5,949 bases of DNA, taken from assembly GCA_030606505.1 (NCBI GenBank), contig JAUWGI010000055.1, positions 1 through 5,949 of the forward strand, given 5' to 3'. The position numbers and the translations under genes were made by a program. The stretch's first letter is position 1; each line of letters starts with the position of its first letter. This DNA is from Deltaproteobacteria bacterium (GTDB lineage: Bacteria > Chloroflexota > Dehalococcoidia > Dehalococcoidales > BS750m-G39). This document shows positions 4,694 through 5,949 of the stretch, piece after piece. The notes below the pieces were generated by a model that searched no databases, was not told the origin of the DNA, and saw nothing but the letters and a program-made list of their open reading frames with translations.

Positions 4694-5272
4694 ATGCCCT
4701 GGCTGATAGTAATATTAGGTTACCTGCTCGGCTCTATCCCTACCGCCCATATTATGGGACGTATTTTTAAGAAGGTTGATATCCGGCAGATCGGGGATGG
4801 TAATGTGGGCGCTCAGAACGCCTTTCATCAGCTGGGGGCTAAGGTGGGGGTGGCCGTGGGTATTATCGATGCCGGTAAGGGGGCGCTGGCTATTCTCATC
4901 GCTCAAGCCACCAACCTGCCCCAGATAACCGTACTGCTGACTGGGGCAGCCGCCGTCATCGGGCATAACTGGCCGATTTTTCTCCGCTTCCGGGGAGGGC
5001 GGGGGGAGGCGACTACTATTGGCGTGCTGCTGACCACCATCACTCAGCCAATGCTCATCCTGGCCACCCCAACGATATTGACCCTGCTTATCTCCCGCAA
5101 TGTGATTATAGCCAGCGCCGTTCTCTTTGTTCCGCTGCCGTTTGTCTGCTGGTGGCTGGGAGTGCCCGGAGTGCTTGTCACCTACGGCGTTGCCCTGTCC
5201 TGTCTGGTGGGCATTACTCATTTCCTGAGGACGTGGCAAACGGTCAATATCTCAGGGACGGGGAGCGCTTAA
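4694..5272 (+). CDS. plsY: Acyl-phosphate:glycerol-3-phosphate acyltransferase PlsY (divergent)
   Basis: A 192-residue integral membrane protein that would make 1-acyl-glycerol-3-phosphate from acyl-phosphate, the first acylation step of phospholipid synthesis. Family motifs appear in order. 'GSIPTAH' is at 13-19 and 'GDGNVGAQN' at 34-42 (usual form GSGNxGATN). 'GHNWPIFLRFRGGRGEATT' at 90-108 corresponds to the usual GH..P.F..FKGGKG(V/A)AT. Several hydrophobic segments are visible (about 1-22, 50-72, 78-95, 107-133, 136-155 and 158-176). The changes S to D in motif 2 and K to R in motif 3, and the atypical C-terminal end, mark it as divergent, so an altered donor or acceptor is possible. The ATG at 4694 is chosen because an upstream in-frame ATG (4649) lies inside tRNA-Leu. 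The ribosome site is weak (only AGAGAG). The gene is probably cotranscribed with the tRNA. Confidence 0.85.
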   Translation: MPWLIVILGYLLGSIPTAHIMGRIFKKVDIRQIGDGNVGAQNAFHQLGAKVGVAVGIIDAGKGALAILIAQATNLPQITVLLTGAAAVIGHNWPIFLRFRGGRGEATTIGVLLTTITQPMLILATPTILTLLISRNVIIASAVLFVPLPFVCWWLGVPGVLVTYGVALSCLVGITHFLRTWQTVNISGTGSA

Positions 5273-5273
5273 G

Positions 5274-5949
5274 TCACTTCCTTTTTACGGCTGACTTTAC
5301 CGCCAGCTCAATGTCTTTGGCGGTCAGGCCATATCTCTCCAGAAGCTCCTCCGGTTTGCCCGACTTGGCGTAGGTATCTTTAAGCGCTACCAGCTCCATG
5401 GGCACCGGCTGGTTTTGGGCAACCACCCTGGCCACCATACTGCCCAGGCCGCCGTGCTCCAGGTGCTCCTCAGCGGTGACAATGGCGCCGGTCTCAGCCG
5501 CCTTAATGATAGCCGCTTCGTCAAGGGGCTTGAGGGTGGGCATATTGAGCACCCGGCAGTCTATGTCCTCCTGTTTCAGGTTTTGCGCCGCTTCCAGAGC
5601 CGCCTTGACCATCAAGCCGATGGCGATGATGGTGGCATCCTTACCCCGCCTCAGGGTTACCGCCTTCCCCAGCTGGAAGCGGTAGTCTTCGTTATAGACC
5701 AGTTGAGACTTGGGACGGCACAGCCTGATATAGAACGGCCCGTGGGTGGTGACCGCTGACTCTACCGCCTGGGCGGTTTCAATGGCATCGGCGGGGACGA
5801 TGACGTTAAAGCCGGGCAGGGAGCAAATCAGGGCTAAATCTTCGATAGACTGGTGCGAGGTGCCGTCTTCGCCGACAGTGATGCCGCTGTGGGTGGCCAC
5901 AATCTTAACATTGAGCTGGGGCTGGGCGATAGACATGCGAATCTGGTCG
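5274..5949 (-). CDS. Transketolase C-terminal subunit (5' end outside window)
   Basis: About 224 residues of the C-terminal part of a ThDP-dependent transketolase. The reading frame continues without a stop to the window edge (DQIR precedes the internal ATG at 5936). The pyrimidine-binding domain is represented by 'THSGITVGEDGTSHQSIEDLALICSLPGFNVIVPADA', a typical family stretch. The transketolase C-terminal domain follows, with 'GPFYIRLCRPK', 'DATIIAIGLMVKAALEAA' and 'GAIVTAEEHLEHGGLGSMVA'. In split transketolases this subunit is roughly 310-330 residues and is encoded beside the N-terminal subunit, so about 90-100 residues and probably the partner gene lie to the right. The role is two-carbon transfer in the non-oxidative pentose phosphate pathway. 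The related DXS and pyruvate dehydrogenase beta families are less likely. The stop codon is one base from the convergent plsY stop, leaving no room for a terminator between the genes. Confidence 0.88.
   Translation of the reverse strand, partial: DQIRMSIAQPQLNVKIVATHSGITVGEDGTSHQSIEDLALICSLPGFNVIVPADAIETAQAVESAVTTHGPFYIRLCRPKSQLVYNEDYRFQLGKAVTLRRGKDATIIAIGLMVKAALEAAQNLKQEDIDCRVLNMPTLKPLDEAAIIKAAETGAIVTAEEHLEHGGLGSMVARVVAQNQPVPMELVALKDTYAKSGKPEELLERYGLTAKDIELAVKSAVKRK

Overview
The window looks like a bacterial chromosome segment from the Chloroflexota, most likely Dehalococcoidia-like. This is an inference from gene content: a 46-residue two-CxxC protein of the DUF5679 type, a split transketolase C-terminal subunit, a CaiA/FadE-type acyl-CoA dehydrogenase, a divergent PlsY and tRNAs scattered singly and in a small cluster. 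Promoters resemble ordinary sigma-70 sites, and TTG and GTG starts are used beside ATG.

Left edge (1-873): this looks like the end of an integrated element. A small excisionase/MerR-like helix-turn-helix gene lies on the minus strand, followed by about 500 bases without a convincing gene. The 3' half of a tRNA-Arg(CCU), from anticodon arm to CCA and with no 5' half, follows as a probable attachment-site remnant. A near-consensus promoter just inside the presumed element points outward into this fragment and on to tRNA-Trp.

Middle (874-3033): tRNA-Trp and the zinc-ribbon gene, with its own promoter and strong ribosome binding site, are on the plus strand. The zinc-ribbon gene converges on a minus-strand acyl-CoA dehydrogenase with a probable hairpin terminator between them. 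The dehydrogenase is transcribed divergently from a tRNA-Leu(GAG)-Gly(GCC)-Cys(GCA) cluster. It lacks the usual catalytic glutamate in its C-terminal motif but has a glutamate where isovaleryl-CoA dehydrogenase carries its base.

Right part (3034-5949): a gene-free stretch of about 350 bases ends in a structured RNA element (8-bp hairpin, possible loop pseudoknot, intrinsic terminator) just upstream of a PilT-type pilus retraction ATPase gene. A near-consensus promoter then drives tRNA-Leu(UAA), which is probably cotranscribed with plsY (membrane acyl-phosphate:glycerol-3-phosphate acyltransferase) 15 nt downstream. PlsY converges, with a single base between stop codons, on a transketolase C-terminal subunit gene that runs off the right edge.

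The genes do not form one pathway. They are separate housekeeping units: lipid synthesis, acyl-CoA oxidation, pilus motor, pentose/ThDP carbon metabolism and tRNAs. The two best candidates for undescribed biology are the pilT leader RNA and the element/tRNA-Arg junction.
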